Below, piece by piece: positions 16,096 to 25,195 of a DNA stretch of 64,000 nucleotides. The stretch's first letter is position 1. Every line of letters starts with the position of its first letter. Source of the stretch: Acidovorax sp. 69 (GTDB lineage: Bacteria > Pseudomonadota > Gammaproteobacteria > Burkholderiales > Burkholderiaceae_C). The notes under the pieces were generated by a model that was given only the letters and a program-made list of their open reading frames with translations, was not told where the DNA came from and did no database searches. The DNA lies in NCBI RefSeq assembly GCF_002797445.1, contig NZ_PGEP01000001.1, positions 3,038,501 to 3,102,500 on the forward strand. The letters are read 5' to 3'. The position numbers and the translations under genes are program-made.

Positions 16096-17529
16096 ATGCA
16101 ACTGAACTACATCGCCAACGCCTCGGTGCCATCTTCATCGGGCCGCACGATCCCCGTGATCGACCCGTCCGACGGCCAGCCCTTCGACGAGATCCAGCGC
16201 AGCAACGCCGACGATATCGACGCGGCGGTGCATGCGGCACGCCAGTGCTACCACGCGGTGTGGCAGAAGCTGGCACCGGTAGAGCGCGGCCGGTTGCTGC
16301 AAAAACTCTCCGCAAAAATTCTGGAGCATGCCGATGAGCTGACCGCGCTGGAGCAGCGCGACTGCGGCAAGCCCACCAAACAGGCGCGGGCCGACGCCAT
16401 CGCGCTGGCGCGATACTTCGAGTTCTACGCGGGGGCCTGCGACAAGTTCCACGGCGAGACCATCCCCTACCCCGATGGCTACAGCGTGCTCACCTGGCGC
16501 GAGCCGCACGGCGTCACAGGCCATGTGATTCCCTGGAACTACCCCATGCAGATCTTTGGCCGCAGCGTGGGCGGTGCCCTGGCGGCGGGCAATGTGTGCG
16601 TGGTCAAACCGGCTGAAGACGCCTGCCTGTCGCTCATCCGCGTGGCGCAACTCGCGGCCGAGGTGGGGTTCCCCTCCGGCGCCCTGAACATCGTCACCGG
16701 TTACGGCCACGAGGTGGGCGACGCGCTGGCGCGCCACCCTGGCATCGACCACATCAGCTTCACCGGCAGCCCCACGATCGGCACGCTGATTCAGCAGGTG
16801 GCGGCCGAGCGCCACTGCCCCGTGACGCTGGAACTGGGCGGCAAAAGCCCCCAGATCATCTTTGCCGATGCCGATCTGGACGCCGCGATCCCCGTGGTCA
16901 TCAACGCCATCGTGCAGAACGCCGGGCAGACCTGCTCGGCCGGCTCGCGTGTGCTGATCGACTCGCTGATTTACGAACCGCTGCTGGAGCGCCTGGGCAA
17001 GGCCTTTGACAAGCTGCGCGTCGGCCCCGCTGCCATGGACCTGGACGTGGGCCCGCTGATCCGCCAGACGCAGCAGCAGCGCGTGTGGGACTTTTTGTCG
17101 GACGCTCAAGTCGCAGGTATCCCGATGGTGGGCCAAGGTGTGGTGGTGGATGAAGCGCCCGAAACGGGCTACTACCAGGCACCCACCCTGCTGCGCGACG
17201 TGCCGGTGAACCACCGCCTGGCGCAAGAAGAAGTGTTTGGCCCCGTGCTGTGCGCGATGGCGTTTCAGGACGAGGACCACGCCGTGGAGCTGGCCAACGC
17301 CACGCAGTTTGGCCTGGTGGCGGGCATCTGGACGCGCGACGGCGCGCGCCAGTTCCGCATGGCCAAGCGCGTGCACAGTGGCCAGGTGTTCATCAACAAC
17401 TACGGCGCTGCGGGCGGTGTGGAGTTGCCGTTTGGCGGCGTGAAGTCGAGCGGCTATGGCCGCGAAAAAGGCTTTGAGGCGCTGTACGGGTTCACCACGC
17501 TCAAGACCGTCGCCATCAAGTACGGCTGA
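16096..17529 (+). CDS. NAD(P)+-dependent aldehyde dehydrogenase
   Basis: 477 residues, the normal ALDH length. Cofactor-site motif VIPWNYPMQIFGRSVGGALAAGN, catalytic Glu in VTLELGGKSP, catalytic Cys in NAGQTCSAGSR, and the C-terminal EEVFGPVL and PFGGVKSSGYGREKG motifs are all intact. It oxidises an aldehyde to the acid in the cytoplasm. The substrate is not evident; neighbours DUF2889 and an SDR dehydrogenase suggest a small alcohol/aldehyde oxidation pathway, possibly for an aromatic compound. Confidence 0.93.
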   Translation: MQLNYIANASVPSSSGRTIPVIDPSDGQPFDEIQRSNADDIDAAVHAARQCYHAVWQKLAPVERGRLLQKLSAKILEHADELTALEQRDCGKPTKQARADAIALARYFEFYAGACDKFHGETIPYPDGYSVLTWREPHGVTGHVIPWNYPMQIFGRSVGGALAAGNVCVVKPAEDACLSLIRVAQLAAEVGFPSGALNIVTGYGHEVGDALARHPGIDHISFTGSPTIGTLIQQVAAERHCPVTLELGGKSPQIIFADADLDAAIPVVINAIVQNAGQTCSAGSRVLIDSLIYEPLLERLGKAFDKLRVGPAAMDLDVGPLIRQTQQQRVWDFLSDAQVAGIPMVGQGVVVDEAPETGYYQAPTLLRDVPVNHRLAQEEVFGPVLCAMAFQDEDHAVELANATQFGLVAGIWTRDGARQFRMAKRVHSGQVFINNYGAAGGVELPFGGVKSSGYGREKGFEALYGFTTLKTVAIKYG

Positions 17530-17619
17530 TCGTGCCTCGGTGGTGTCACGCCCGCGCGCGACGGCGCGGCCATGCACCGCTAACCTCTGATTCTTCTGCA
17601 CGACGCCTCTTTTTTTTCC

Positions 17620-18258
17620 ATGCCCCTGAGCCCCCCCGCCCCCCGCACCCTGAAACATGTCCGCAAGGTGAATTACCAGGGTTTTGAACGCGACGATGGC
17701 CTGTGGGACATCGAAGGCGAACTGCACGACAGCAAGGCCTACGACGCCACCTCTTTTCGCGACCCCACCCAACAACGCCTGGCGGGTGAGGCCATCCACC
17801 ACATGTGGCTGCGGGTCACGGTCAACCGCCAATTGGTGGTGCAGGCGATCGATGTCGCCATGGACTCGCACCCGCTCAAAGGTTGCACGCAGGCACAGCA
17901 GGCACTGCAACAGATGGTGGGCTGCAGCATGGCGCGCGGCTGGCGCCATGCCATCCAGAAGCACCTGGGCGGCGTGGCCAGTTGCACCCACCTGCGCGAG
18001 CTGCTGTTCAACCTGGCCACGGCGGCCTTCCAGTCTGTGCCAGCCGTTTTTTCAGCGGCCAACCCGGACGAGCCGCCCCGCCACCTGGGCCAATGCACCG
18101 GGTGGGACTTCAATGGCAACGGCGTGAAGGAATACTTCCCGCAGTTCTATGGCCGGGTGCCGCAGGCGCCCGTGGCTGCTTCGGCAACCGGAGCCACGGG
18201 CACGCCGCCACCACCACAAAACCCAGAAATATCAGTCAAATCGACCTCTAGCGATTGA
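17620..18258 (+). CDS. DUF2889 domain protein
   Basis: 212 residues, cytoplasmic, no known catalytic function. The family signatures are FERDDGLWDIEGELHDSKAYD near the N-terminus, the central MDSHPLKGCTQAQ and MVGCSMARGWR, and the C-terminal SCTHLRELLFNLATAAFQ; the conserved Cys/His residues there could bind metal. DUF2889 genes often sit among aromatic or alcohol catabolism genes, as here between an ALDH and an SDR. The last residues (ISVKSTSSD) and the stop codon are encoded by a copy of the dispersed repeat, so the original C-terminus has probably been replaced or extended. Confidence 0.85.
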   Translation: MPLSPPAPRTLKHVRKVNYQGFERDDGLWDIEGELHDSKAYDATSFRDPTQQRLAGEAIHHMWLRVTVNRQLVVQAIDVAMDSHPLKGCTQAQQALQQMVGCSMARGWRHAIQKHLGGVASCTHLRELLFNLATAAFQSVPAVFSAANPDEPPRHLGQCTGWDFNGNGVKEYFPQFYGRVPQAPVAASATGATGTPPPPQNPEISVKSTSSD

Positions 18259-18292
18259 TAGATAAGCGCTAGCAGCTATCAAATTTAATAAG
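18225..18292 (+). repeat. Dispersed repeat, copy 3, forming the end of the DUF2889 gene
   Basis: Begins about AAATATCAGTCAAAT, continues through CCTCTAGCGATTGATAGATA, and ends AAGCGCTAGCAGCTATCAAA. It supplies the last nine codons and the stop of the DUF2889 gene. Confidence 0.7.
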
Positions 18293-18317
18293 CCACACAC
18301 ACCATACCGGAGACCCC

Positions 18318-19079
18318 ATGCGCGCAAAGAACAAATCCATCATCGTCACCGGTGCCGGCAACGGCATTGGCGAAGGCATTGCCAAGCGCCTGGCCGCTGA
18401 AGGCGGCAAGGTCATCGTCAATGACATCAACGAAGCCGGAGGCCAGCGCGTGGTGGCCGAGATCACGGCCGCAGGCGGCGTCGCCGCCTTCTTCAAGGCC
18501 GACGTGACGAAGTCCGCCGACGTGAAGGCCATGGTCGATGAAGCTGTGCGCCTGTACGGTCAGCTCGACGTGGTGGTCAACAACGCAGGCTGGACCCACC
18601 GTAACCGCCCCATGCTCGAAGTGAGCGAGGACGAGTTCGACAAGGTGTACGCCATCAACATGAAGAGCATTTACCTGTCGGCCATCCACGCCGTGCCCGC
18701 CATGCGCGCAGCCGGTGGCGGCAGCTTCATCAACATCGCCTCCACGGCCGGCCTGCGCCCGCGCCCGGGCCTGACCTGGTACAACGGCTCCAAGGGCGCC
18801 GTCATCATCACCAGCAAGTCCATGGCGGCCGAGCTGGGCCCGGACAACATCCGCGTGAACTGCATCAACCCCGTGTTCAACCCCGACACCGGTCTGGCGG
18901 CCGAATTTGCCGGTGGCCCGGTGGACGACGCGCGCCGCGCCAAGTTCTTGGCCACCATCCCGCTGGGCCGATTCTCCACGGCACTCGACGTGGCCAACGC
19001 AGCGCTGTACCTGGCCAGCGACGAGGCTGCGTTCATCAGCGGCGTGTGTATTGAAGTGGACGGCGGCCGCTGCGTGTAG
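18318..19079 (+). CDS. Short-chain dehydrogenase/reductase (SDR)
   Basis: 253 residues, classical SDR. Cofactor motif TGAGNGIGEGIA, NNAG motif (VVNNAGWTH), catalytic Ser in INIASTAGL and YxxxK as WYNGSKGAV; C-terminal SGVCIEVDGGRCV. Asp in VNDINEAGG after beta-2 favours NAD+ over NADP+. It probably oxidises an alcohol or beta-hydroxyacyl compound in the same pathway as the aldehyde dehydrogenase upstream. Confidence 0.93.
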   Translation: MRAKNKSIIVTGAGNGIGEGIAKRLAAEGGKVIVNDINEAGGQRVVAEITAAGGVAAFFKADVTKSADVKAMVDEAVRLYGQLDVVVNNAGWTHRNRPMLEVSEDEFDKVYAINMKSIYLSAIHAVPAMRAAGGGSFINIASTAGLRPRPGLTWYNGSKGAVIITSKSMAAELGPDNIRVNCINPVFNPDTGLAAEFAGGPVDDARRAKFLATIPLGRFSTALDVANAALYLASDEAAFISGVCIEVDGGRCV

Positions 19080-19152
19080 TCGTCACGCAACTGGCAACTG
19101 GCAACTGGCGCGCAACGCTACTGCGCCAGCGCACGGTCCGGCCGAGGGCCGC

Positions 19153-20004
19153 CTAGCCCAGCACCTCGCGCAGGGCTGTGTCGTACAGGCCGGTGAGCTT
19201 GTCCATCACCCCCAGCAGGCGTTCGCTGGTGGTGGCCACGGCGTTCAGCCCCGCATCATCGGCGGGGCGGCGCAAGGCCGATTCAAAAAACAGCCACTGC
19301 GAATCGGCCAGTTCCAGCTCGTTGCGGATGGCGGGGGTGGACACAGGCGCCGCCTTGAGCGTCTGCAGGGCCTGACGGAAATCCGCCGCATCTGATACCA
19401 GTTGCGCCTGCACCACCTTAGAGTCCACTTTGGCCGCGTTCAAGAAATAGTTCTTGGCCAGACGCTGCGACAACATGCGCTGGCGGCCCGCCAAATTGAC
19501 CAGCCGCGCACTCGGGGCCTGCGCCATCTTCTCGATGGACTCGGTCACGGCCTGCGCAATCAGCAGCGTGCGGTCTGCCTGCTCAGAAGCCGCCACAACC
19601 AGCGTGGTCTGGGTTGCAGGCGCTGCGGTCAGCTGGTTGAGCAAGGCAAACTGCTTTTGCACCTCCGCCAACTGGCGCCCCACATCGGCCGGCCACTGCC
19701 CCGACTGGGTGCCCCGGGCCAGCTCCCCCGCACCCGACTGCACCATCTTGCGCGCCAGCCCCATCACATCCACCGCAGCGCCAGGCAACACCTGCAGGTA
19801 CTGCTGGCAATAGGCCTTGGCCATGCGCTGTGAGAGGGCCCGAAACCAACCCGCATAGTTGATGGCCCCCGACAACCCCATCTGCGCCTGGGCACCTGTC
19901 GCCCACGTTGCCCAGGTGGGCAGCAGAATGCCTGCCGCCACCCATTGAACGGCCACCCGGCGCTGGCACGGCACGGCATCGGCAATAAATTCACGAACTG
20001 GCAT
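19153..20004 (-). CDS. Periplasmic NarX/PilJ N-terminal-type sensory domain protein
   Basis: 283 residues: a signal peptide or anchor ([24 protein letters not shown]), then two copies of the type IV pili methyl-accepting/NarX-like four-helix module. Each opens with the signature [18 protein letters not shown] / [19 protein letters not shown], the P-box-like motif that binds nitrate in NarX. No kinase, HAMP or MCP signalling domain follows, so it is a stand-alone periplasmic module. It is divergent from moaA, whose promoter region has an FNR-like box, so a link to nitrate or anaerobic metabolism is inferred. ATG at 20004 chosen over longer in-frame extensions. Confidence 0.82.
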   Translation of the reverse strand: MPVREFIADAVPCQRRVAVQWVAAGILLPTWATWATGAQAQMGLSGAINYAGWFRALSQRMAKAYCQQYLQVLPGAAVDVMGLARKMVQSGAGELARGTQSGQWPADVGRQLAEVQKQFALLNQLTAAPATQTTLVVAASEQADRTLLIAQAVTESIEKMAQAPSARLVNLAGRQRMLSQRLAKNYFLNAAKVDSKVVQAQLVSDAADFRQALQTLKAAPVSTPAIRNELELADSQWLFFESALRRPADDAGLNAVATTSERLLGVMDKLTGLYDTALREVLG

Positions 20005-20102
20005 GGGAATCCCCTGAAATCGGATCCCCCGATTGTTGCAACGCAGCAACCTGGCACCCATGCGCCATGTCAAAGATCGGTCAGCTCCATCCGGGGCAAG
20101 AC

Positions 20103-20116
20103 TTGACCGCGATCAA
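20103..20116. promoter_or_regulatory. FNR-like box upstream of moaA
   Basis: TTGAC-CGCG-ATCAA, matching the FNR consensus TTGAT-N4-ATCAA at 9 of 10 positions. Centred 62 bases before the moaA ATG, in the gap shared with the divergent NarX/PilJ-like gene. Confidence 0.6.
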
Positions 20117-20171
20117 CTCCGGTTGCAGGGGTTTGGCCCCATCACGCAGGTGCATGCGGCAAAATCACGCC

Positions 20172-21311
20172 ATGGCAGAACGTGTGATTCCTCTGGTGGA
20201 CCAACGCATCGCCGCTCTGGCGGCGCGGGTACCCACGCACCCCGTGGCCCCCACAGGCCTGTTGACCGACACCCGCGGCCGCCCGCTGCGCGACCTGCGC
20301 ATCAGCGTGACAGACCGCTGCAACTTCCGCTGCAACTACTGCATGCCCAAGGAAGTGTTCGACAAGGACTACCCTTACCTGCCCCATGGCGCACTGCTGA
20401 GTTTTGAAGAAATCACCCGTCTGGCGCGCCTGTTCCTCGCCCACGGCGTGCGCAAGATCCGACTGACCGGCGGCGAGCCTCTGCTGCGCAAGAACCTCGA
20501 AGAACTGGTGGCGCAACTGGCCCAGTTGCGCACGGTGGATGGCCTGGCGCCCGACCTCACACTCACCACCAACGGATCGCTGCTGGCGCGCAAGGCCCAG
20601 GCCTTGAAGGACGCCGGCCTGAACCGCGTGACCGTGAGCCTCGATGGCCTGGACGACGCGGTGTTTCGCCGCATGAACGATGTGGACTTTCCGGTGGCCG
20701 ATGTGCTGGCAGGCATCGAGGCCGCGCACGCGGCGGGGCTGTCGCACATCAAGGTGAACATGGTGGTCAAGCGTGGCACCAACGACCACGAAATTTTGCC
20801 CATGGCGCGCCACTTTCGCGGCACGGGCACGACGCTGCGTTTCATCGAATACATGGACGTGGGCGCCACCAACGGCTGGCGCATGGACGAGGTGCTGCCG
20901 TCGGCCGAGCTGATCGCGCGCCTGCGCGCCGATCTGCCGCTGGTGCAACTCGACCCCAGCAGCCCCGGCGAAACCGCCGAGCGCTGGGGCTATGCCGACG
21001 CCGCTGGCCAGTACGACCCCGCTCTGGGCGAGGTGGGTGTCATCAGCAGCGTGACCCAGGCTTTTTGCCATGATTGCAACCGTGCGCGGCTGTCCACCGA
21101 GGGCAAGCTCTACCTGTGCCTGTTTGCCTCGGAAGGTTACGACCTGCGCACCCTGCTGCGCGGCGGCGCCAGTGACGAAGCGATTGCCTCGGCCATTGCG
21201 CCCATCTGGCAGCAGCGCGCCGACCGCTATTCGGAGCTGCGCAGCAGCCTGCCTGCCGACACCACACCAGGCGGCGCGCGCCGGGTGGAGATGAGCTACA
21301 TCGGCGGGTAG
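20172..21311 (+). CDS. moaA: GTP 3',8-cyclase MoaA (molybdopterin biosynthesis, radical SAM)
   Basis: 379 residues. Converts GTP to 3',8-cH2GTP, the first step of molybdenum cofactor synthesis. The radical SAM cluster motif CNFRCNYC gives Cys50/54/57; [11 protein letters not shown] follows, and the C-terminal [4Fe-4S] site is in [24 protein letters not shown]. Start taken at ATG 20172 (MAERVIPL), as the longer frame begins before the FNR-like box. It leads the set moaA-mobA-GNAT-moeA. The FNR-like box suggests induction at low oxygen, as known for E. coli moa. Confidence 0.96.
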   Translation: MAERVIPLVDQRIAALAARVPTHPVAPTGLLTDTRGRPLRDLRISVTDRCNFRCNYCMPKEVFDKDYPYLPHGALLSFEEITRLARLFLAHGVRKIRLTGGEPLLRKNLEELVAQLAQLRTVDGLAPDLTLTTNGSLLARKAQALKDAGLNRVTVSLDGLDDAVFRRMNDVDFPVADVLAGIEAAHAAGLSHIKVNMVVKRGTNDHEILPMARHFRGTGTTLRFIEYMDVGATNGWRMDEVLPSAELIARLRADLPLVQLDPSSPGETAERWGYADAAGQYDPALGEVGVISSVTQAFCHDCNRARLSTEGKLYLCLFASEGYDLRTLLRGGASDEAIASAIAPIWQQRADRYSELRSSLPADTTPGGARRVEMSYIGG

Positions 21312-21403
21312 CCGACGCGCCTCTTGCCCCCAGCCCCTGAGGCTTGGTACGAGGTATCGCTCCATCGGCGTCAGTGTCGCCACCAACTTTCAGAACAATC
21401 CCT

Positions 21404-22045
21404 ATGACCCAAACCCAAGACATCACCGGCCTGGTCCTCGCCGGTGGCCGAGGCTCCCGCATGGGCGGCGTCGATAAAGGCCTGCAGAACTTTCGGGGCC
21501 TGCCGCTGGCACTGCACACGCTGATGCGGCTGCAGATGCAGACCGGCGCCAGCATGGTCAACGCCAATCGCAACCTCGCGGCCTACGAAGCGTTTGGCGC
21601 CCCGGTGTGGCCCGACGTGCTGGCCGACTACGCTGGGCCCCTCGCGGGTTTTCTGACGGGGCTGGAGCGTTGCGAAACACCCTGGCTGCTGACGGTCCCC
21701 TGCGACACCCCGCTGTTCCCGCTAGACCTGGCCACGCGCCTGGCGGCTGCCGCAGACGCACAAGGCGCCGACATCGCCATGGCCGCAGCGCCCGAAGACG
21801 ATGGCACGGGCAGCACCACCGTGCGCACCCAGCCCGTGTTCTGCCTGTTGCGTGTGGATCTGCTTGAAAGCCTGGTCGCCTTCACCCAGGCGGGCGGCCG
21901 CAAAATCGACGCGTGGACGGGCCAGCACCGCTGCGCCATCGTGCCGTTTGACCAACCGGGCGATGACCCCAAGGCGTTTTTCAACGCCAATACGCTGGCC
22001 GAGTTGCACGCGCTGGAGAGCAGCAGCAACACGCCACAGGCCTGA
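21404..22045 (+). CDS. mobA: Molybdenum cofactor guanylyltransferase MobA
   Basis: 213 residues. Joins GMP to Mo-molybdopterin to give the bis-MGD precursor used by nitrate reductase and other DMSO-reductase family enzymes. Nucleotide-binding signature [17 protein letters not shown] at the N-terminus, then [22 protein letters not shown] and the Asp motif VPCDTPLFP. Start at ATG 21404. It follows moaA after 92 bases. Confidence 0.95.
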   Translation: MTQTQDITGLVLAGGRGSRMGGVDKGLQNFRGLPLALHTLMRLQMQTGASMVNANRNLAAYEAFGAPVWPDVLADYAGPLAGFLTGLERCETPWLLTVPCDTPLFPLDLATRLAAAADAQGADIAMAAAPEDDGTGSTTVRTQPVFCLLRVDLLESLVAFTQAGGRKIDAWTGQHRCAIVPFDQPGDDPKAFFNANTLAELHALESSSNTPQA

Positions 22046-22062
22046 TCGGTCTCACTACCCGC

Positions 22063-22608
22063 ATGAATACCAGCACGCACGCGGTCACGGGCGCAGTACA
22101 GATCCGCCCCCTGGTTGCCACGGACGCCGTCGCCTACAAAGCCTTGCGCGACGAGGCGCTGCGCACCGCGCCGGATGCTTTCACGTCCGACTACGAATCC
22201 TCGGTGGGCCGCGATGCGAGCGAGTATGTGGAGCGCTTTGGCACGCTGGCGTCAGGGCAGTTTTTTCTGGGTGCATTCGATGCCGCAGGGACATTGCTCG
22301 GCTGTGTCGGCTGTGAACGCGAGCAGCGCATCCAGCAACGGCACTGCGCCGTGGTGGTGGGCATGATGGTGTCGCCCCGTGCGCAGCGCCAGGGTATTGG
22401 CCAGCAACTGGTGGCCGCCTGTGTGCAAGCAGCCAGCCACGTACCTGGGCTGACCCAGCTCGTGCTGACGGTCACGGCCACCAACCCCCACGTTGTGCGC
22501 CTGTATGAACAGGCCGGATTCCGCGCCTGGGGCCTGCTGCCCCACGCTGTCGTGGTGAATGGCGTGGGTTTCGACAAGCTGCACATGGTGCGCCGGCTAC
22601 CCGATTGA
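22063..22608 (+). CDS. GNAT-family N-acetyltransferase
   Basis: 181 residues, one GNAT domain. The acetyl-CoA binding motif is VGMMVSPRAQRQGIGQQLV, with the closing LVLTVTATNPHVVRLYEQAGFRAWGL typical of the fold. The substrate (protein or small molecule) is unknown. It sits between mobA (17 bases upstream) and moeA (19 bases downstream), so it is co-transcribed with molybdenum-cofactor genes, though no GNAT is part of that known pathway. Confidence 0.9.
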   Translation: MNTSTHAVTGAVQIRPLVATDAVAYKALRDEALRTAPDAFTSDYESSVGRDASEYVERFGTLASGQFFLGAFDAAGTLLGCVGCEREQRIQQRHCAVVVGMMVSPRAQRQGIGQQLVAACVQAASHVPGLTQLVLTVTATNPHVVRLYEQAGFRAWGLLPHAVVVNGVGFDKLHMVRRLPD

Positions 22609-22627
22609 TTCAAACACATTGAAACCC

Positions 22628-23986
22628 ATGAAAACCATTGCCCAGATCGCCGCCGAACTGCAAGGCTACGACCCGCAGGCCCTGAGCGCCGCCGATGTCA
22701 ACGCGTTTCTTGGACGGCTGGTAGAACCCGTCACCGCGACCGAAGAGCTGGGTATCTTCGACGCCCTGGGCCGCGTGCTGGCCCATGACGTGATCTCGCC
22801 CGTCAGCGTACCGCCGCACGACAACTCTGCCATGGACGGCTATGCCTTTGCAGGCGCGCAACTGGTCGCAGGCCAGCCCCTCACGCTGCGCGTGGTGGGC
22901 ACGGCGCTGGCGGGCAAGGCCTGGGTGGGCACGGTGGCCGAGGGCGAATGCGTGAAGATCATGACCGGCGCGATCATGCCCACGGGCCTGGACACCGTGG
23001 TGCCGCAGGAGTTCACCACGGCCGCCGCAGCTGACGGGCACATCACCATCGCGGCCGATGTGCTCAAGACCGGCGACAACCGCCGCTTCAAGGGCGAAGA
23101 CCTGATGGAGGGTAGCGTGGCGCTGGCCAAGGGCGCGCTGCTGGCGCCTGCTGCGCTGGGCCTGGTCGCCAGCCTGGGGCTGCCCACCGTGACCGTGTTC
23201 CGCCGCCTGCGCGTGGCGTATTTCTCTACCGGCGACGAGATCCTGAGCCTGGGCGAGCCTCCACGCGAAGGCGCGGTGTACGACAGCAACCGCTACACCG
23301 TCTTCGGTCTGCTTACCCGCCTGGGCGTGGAGGTGATCGACCTGGGCGTGGTGCGCGATGAACCCACCTTGCTGGAAGCTGCGTTTCGCAATGCGGCACA
23401 GCGCGCCGACGCCATCATCACCAGTGGCGGTGTGAGCGTGGGCGAGGCCGATCACACCCGCACCATGATGAAAAAACTGGGTGACGTGGCCTTCTGGCGT
23501 ATCGCCATGCGCCCCGGACGCCCCATGGCCGTAGGCAGCATTGCAAGCACAGAAATTCAAGCCAAAACGGCCTCCAGCGCACATTCATCAAGCGCTAAAA
23601 GCTATCAAAATAATAGCAATCCATCTTCAGACGGCGCCGTGCTGTTCGGACTGCCCGGCAACCCCGTGGCCGTGATGGTGACGTTTCTCGCCTTTGTACG
23701 CCCCGCCCTGCTGCGCATGATGGGCAGCACGCACACCGCCCCGCCACTGCTGCGCGCCATCAGCACCGAGGCCATCCGCAAGAAGCCCGGCCGCACCGAA
23801 TATCAGCGCGGCACGGTGACCACCGCTGCCGACGGCACGCTGCAGGTGCGCACCACGGGCAACCAGGGCTCAGGCGTGCTCAGCTCCATGGTGCAAGCCA
23901 ACGGGCTCATCGTGCTGCACCACGGCCAGGGCAATGTGGCGGTGGGCGATGCGTTGGATGTGATGGTGTTTGACGGTGTGATCTGA
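22628..23986 (+). CDS. moeA: Molybdopterin molybdenumtransferase MoeA, with in-frame repeat insertion
   Basis: 452 residues, longer than the usual 400-420. Inserts molybdate into adenylated molybdopterin. Family motifs: VSVPPHDNSAMDGYAF, VKIMTGAIMPTGLDTVVPQE, TGDEILSLGEPPREGAVYDSNRY in pieces, ITSGGVSVGEADHT, and GLPGNPVAVMVTF. Between RPGRPMAVGS and GAVLFGLPGNP, where homologues have only a few residues, about 25 Ser/Ala/Asn-rich residues are encoded by a copy of the dispersed repeat (residues about 309-331). The frame is intact, so the protein is probably still made with a surface loop there. Start at ATG 22628. Confidence 0.94.
   Translation: MKTIAQIAAELQGYDPQALSAADVNAFLGRLVEPVTATEELGIFDALGRVLAHDVISPVSVPPHDNSAMDGYAFAGAQLVAGQPLTLRVVGTALAGKAWVGTVAEGECVKIMTGAIMPTGLDTVVPQEFTTAAAADGHITIAADVLKTGDNRRFKGEDLMEGSVALAKGALLAPAALGLVASLGLPTVTVFRRLRVAYFSTGDEILSLGEPPREGAVYDSNRYTVFGLLTRLGVEVIDLGVVRDEPTLLEAAFRNAAQRADAIITSGGVSVGEADHTRTMMKKLGDVAFWRIAMRPGRPMAVGSIASTEIQAKTASSAHSSSAKSYQNNSNPSSDGAVLFGLPGNPVAVMVTFLAFVRPALLRMMGSTHTAPPLLRAISTEAIRKKPGRTEYQRGTVTTAADGTLQVRTTGNQGSGVLSSMVQANGLIVLHHGQGNVAVGDALDVMVFDGVI
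23551..23620 (+). repeat. Dispersed repeat, copy 4, inside moeA
   Basis: AAATTCAAGCCAAAACGG, then CCTCCAGCGCACATTCATCA, then AGCGCTAAAAGCTATCAAAA. Same order of elements as copies 1, 3 and 5; here translated as part of MoeA. Confidence 0.75.
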
Positions 23987-23994
23987 GGAAGCCC

Positions 23995-24324
23995 ATGCCC
24001 TACGCAGCCCAACATCTCGCCCAATCACCAACCCGCGATGAAATAGACCGCCTGCCCGGCGCCACGGTTCTCGAATTCGGCACGCCCTGGTGTGGTCACT
24101 GCCAGCGCGCGCAGCCCTTGATCGAAACCGTCTTGAAGGACCGCGCCGGGGTGGCCCATATCAAGGTCGAGGATGGCCCCGGCCAGCGCCTGGGTCGCAG
24201 CTTCGGCGTCAAGCTCTGGCCCACGCTGGTGTTCCTGAAGGAAGGGCAAGAGGTGGCACGGCTGGTGCGTCCGCAAGGCCGTGGCGAACTGGAGCAGGCG
24301 TTGGAGCAACTGCCAGGAGCATGA
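23995..24324 (+). CDS. Thioredoxin-family protein
   Basis: 109 residues, one thioredoxin fold. Active site WCGHC in TVLEFGTPWCGHCQRAQP, with the cis-Pro region WPTLVFLKEGQEVARLVRP. The CGHC active site resembles protein disulfide isomerases more than thioredoxin (CGPC), but there is no signal peptide, so it is cytoplasmic. It starts 8 bases after moeA and is likely co-transcribed. A separate canonical thioredoxin gene lies at 47022. Confidence 0.92.
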   Translation: MPYAAQHLAQSPTRDEIDRLPGATVLEFGTPWCGHCQRAQPLIETVLKDRAGVAHIKVEDGPGQRLGRSFGVKLWPTLVFLKEGQEVARLVRPQGRGELEQALEQLPGA

Positions 24325-24365
24325 GCTGATCGCCGCCGCCACGGCGCTCCGGTGACGCGGTGCGG

Positions 24366-25055
24366 TCAGCGCAGCCGCCGGTGGTGCCGCTTGGTGAATG
24401 GTGCCCATTGCCCCCGGCCCTCCACCGCCACACCCACCGCCGGTAAAGGCGGCACCATGTGCCGTGCCACCCCGCCGCACAGCAGACCGCACAGGTAGCC
24501 TGCAAGCACATCGGCCGGGAAATGCACCCCTACGCCCACGCGCGACAACCCCACCCACACCACCCCTAGAACCAGTAGCGCCCGATACAGCCCCCGCCAG
24601 CGCACCTGCGGCGCGGGCCAGAACACCACGGCAACCAACATGGCAAACGTGGCGTGGCCACTGGGGAAACTGTGCAGAGACTCTGGCTCCATCAGGCGGT
24701 GCATGCGCTCGGGCGGCAGCACCATGAAGGGCCGTGGCATGTCAAAGCCCCACTTGAGCAGCGACACCAGCACCGCAGCCAGGCCATAGGCCAGGCCCAA
24801 TGACAGCAACCACCGCCCCACCACACGCTGATGGGGCAGCCAAGCTGCAGGATGCCCCGGGGGTGTCCAGCGGTGCCAGGCCTGCACACCCAGCAGCGCA
24901 GCAAAAATCCATGCCGCATTGAAGAAACTGCCCAAGCGGCTGCCCGCCACCATAGCGGCATCCCATCCTGGGGCTTGCAAGCCGTTGAGCCAGTAAAACA
25001 TCTGCAGGTTCACGCCGAACCAGTCATACAGAAAAGAAAAAGCGCCAGACGCCAT
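24366..25055 (-). CDS. PAP2-family membrane phosphatase
   Basis: 229 residues with about six helices. All three PAP2 motifs are present: KWGFDMPRP (K-x6-RP), FPSGHATF (PSGH) and SRVGVGVHFPADVLAG (SR-x5-H-x3-D). These enzymes dephosphorylate lipid phosphates, such as undecaprenyl pyrophosphate or phosphatidic acid, at the periplasmic face. The C-terminal tail is basic (TKRHHRRLR). Convergent with the thioredoxin-like gene; about 140 bases separate it from the RND pump gene on the same strand. Confidence 0.92.
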   Translation of the reverse strand: MASGAFSFLYDWFGVNLQMFYWLNGLQAPGWDAAMVAGSRLGSFFNAAWIFAALLGVQAWHRWTPPGHPAAWLPHQRVVGRWLLSLGLAYGLAAVLVSLLKWGFDMPRPFMVLPPERMHRLMEPESLHSFPSGHATFAMLVAVVFWPAPQVRWRGLYRALLVLGVVWVGLSRVGVGVHFPADVLAGYLCGLLCGGVARHMVPPLPAVGVAVEGRGQWAPFTKRHHRRLR

Positions 25056-25195
25056 GGCCGTCAGAGATGGAATGGGGACATGTCAAAAAACGCGCCGCAG
25101 CGACTTGCCCGCCACACTGAGTGCCCGCCGTCTTCACCACCAGCCATGGCCTAGAGGATTGGCGGCGACGGGCCCAGCGCCAGCGGCTGGCAACG

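Noticed and set aside
16135..17991. 618-codon minus-strand frame opposite the aldehyde dehydrogenase
   Set aside because: No motifs; the sense-strand ALDH has all catalytic residues.
20005..20171. Moco RNA motif upstream of moaA
   Set aside because: The 167-base gap does not show the conserved Moco aptamer helices that I could recognise; an FNR-like box explains control better.
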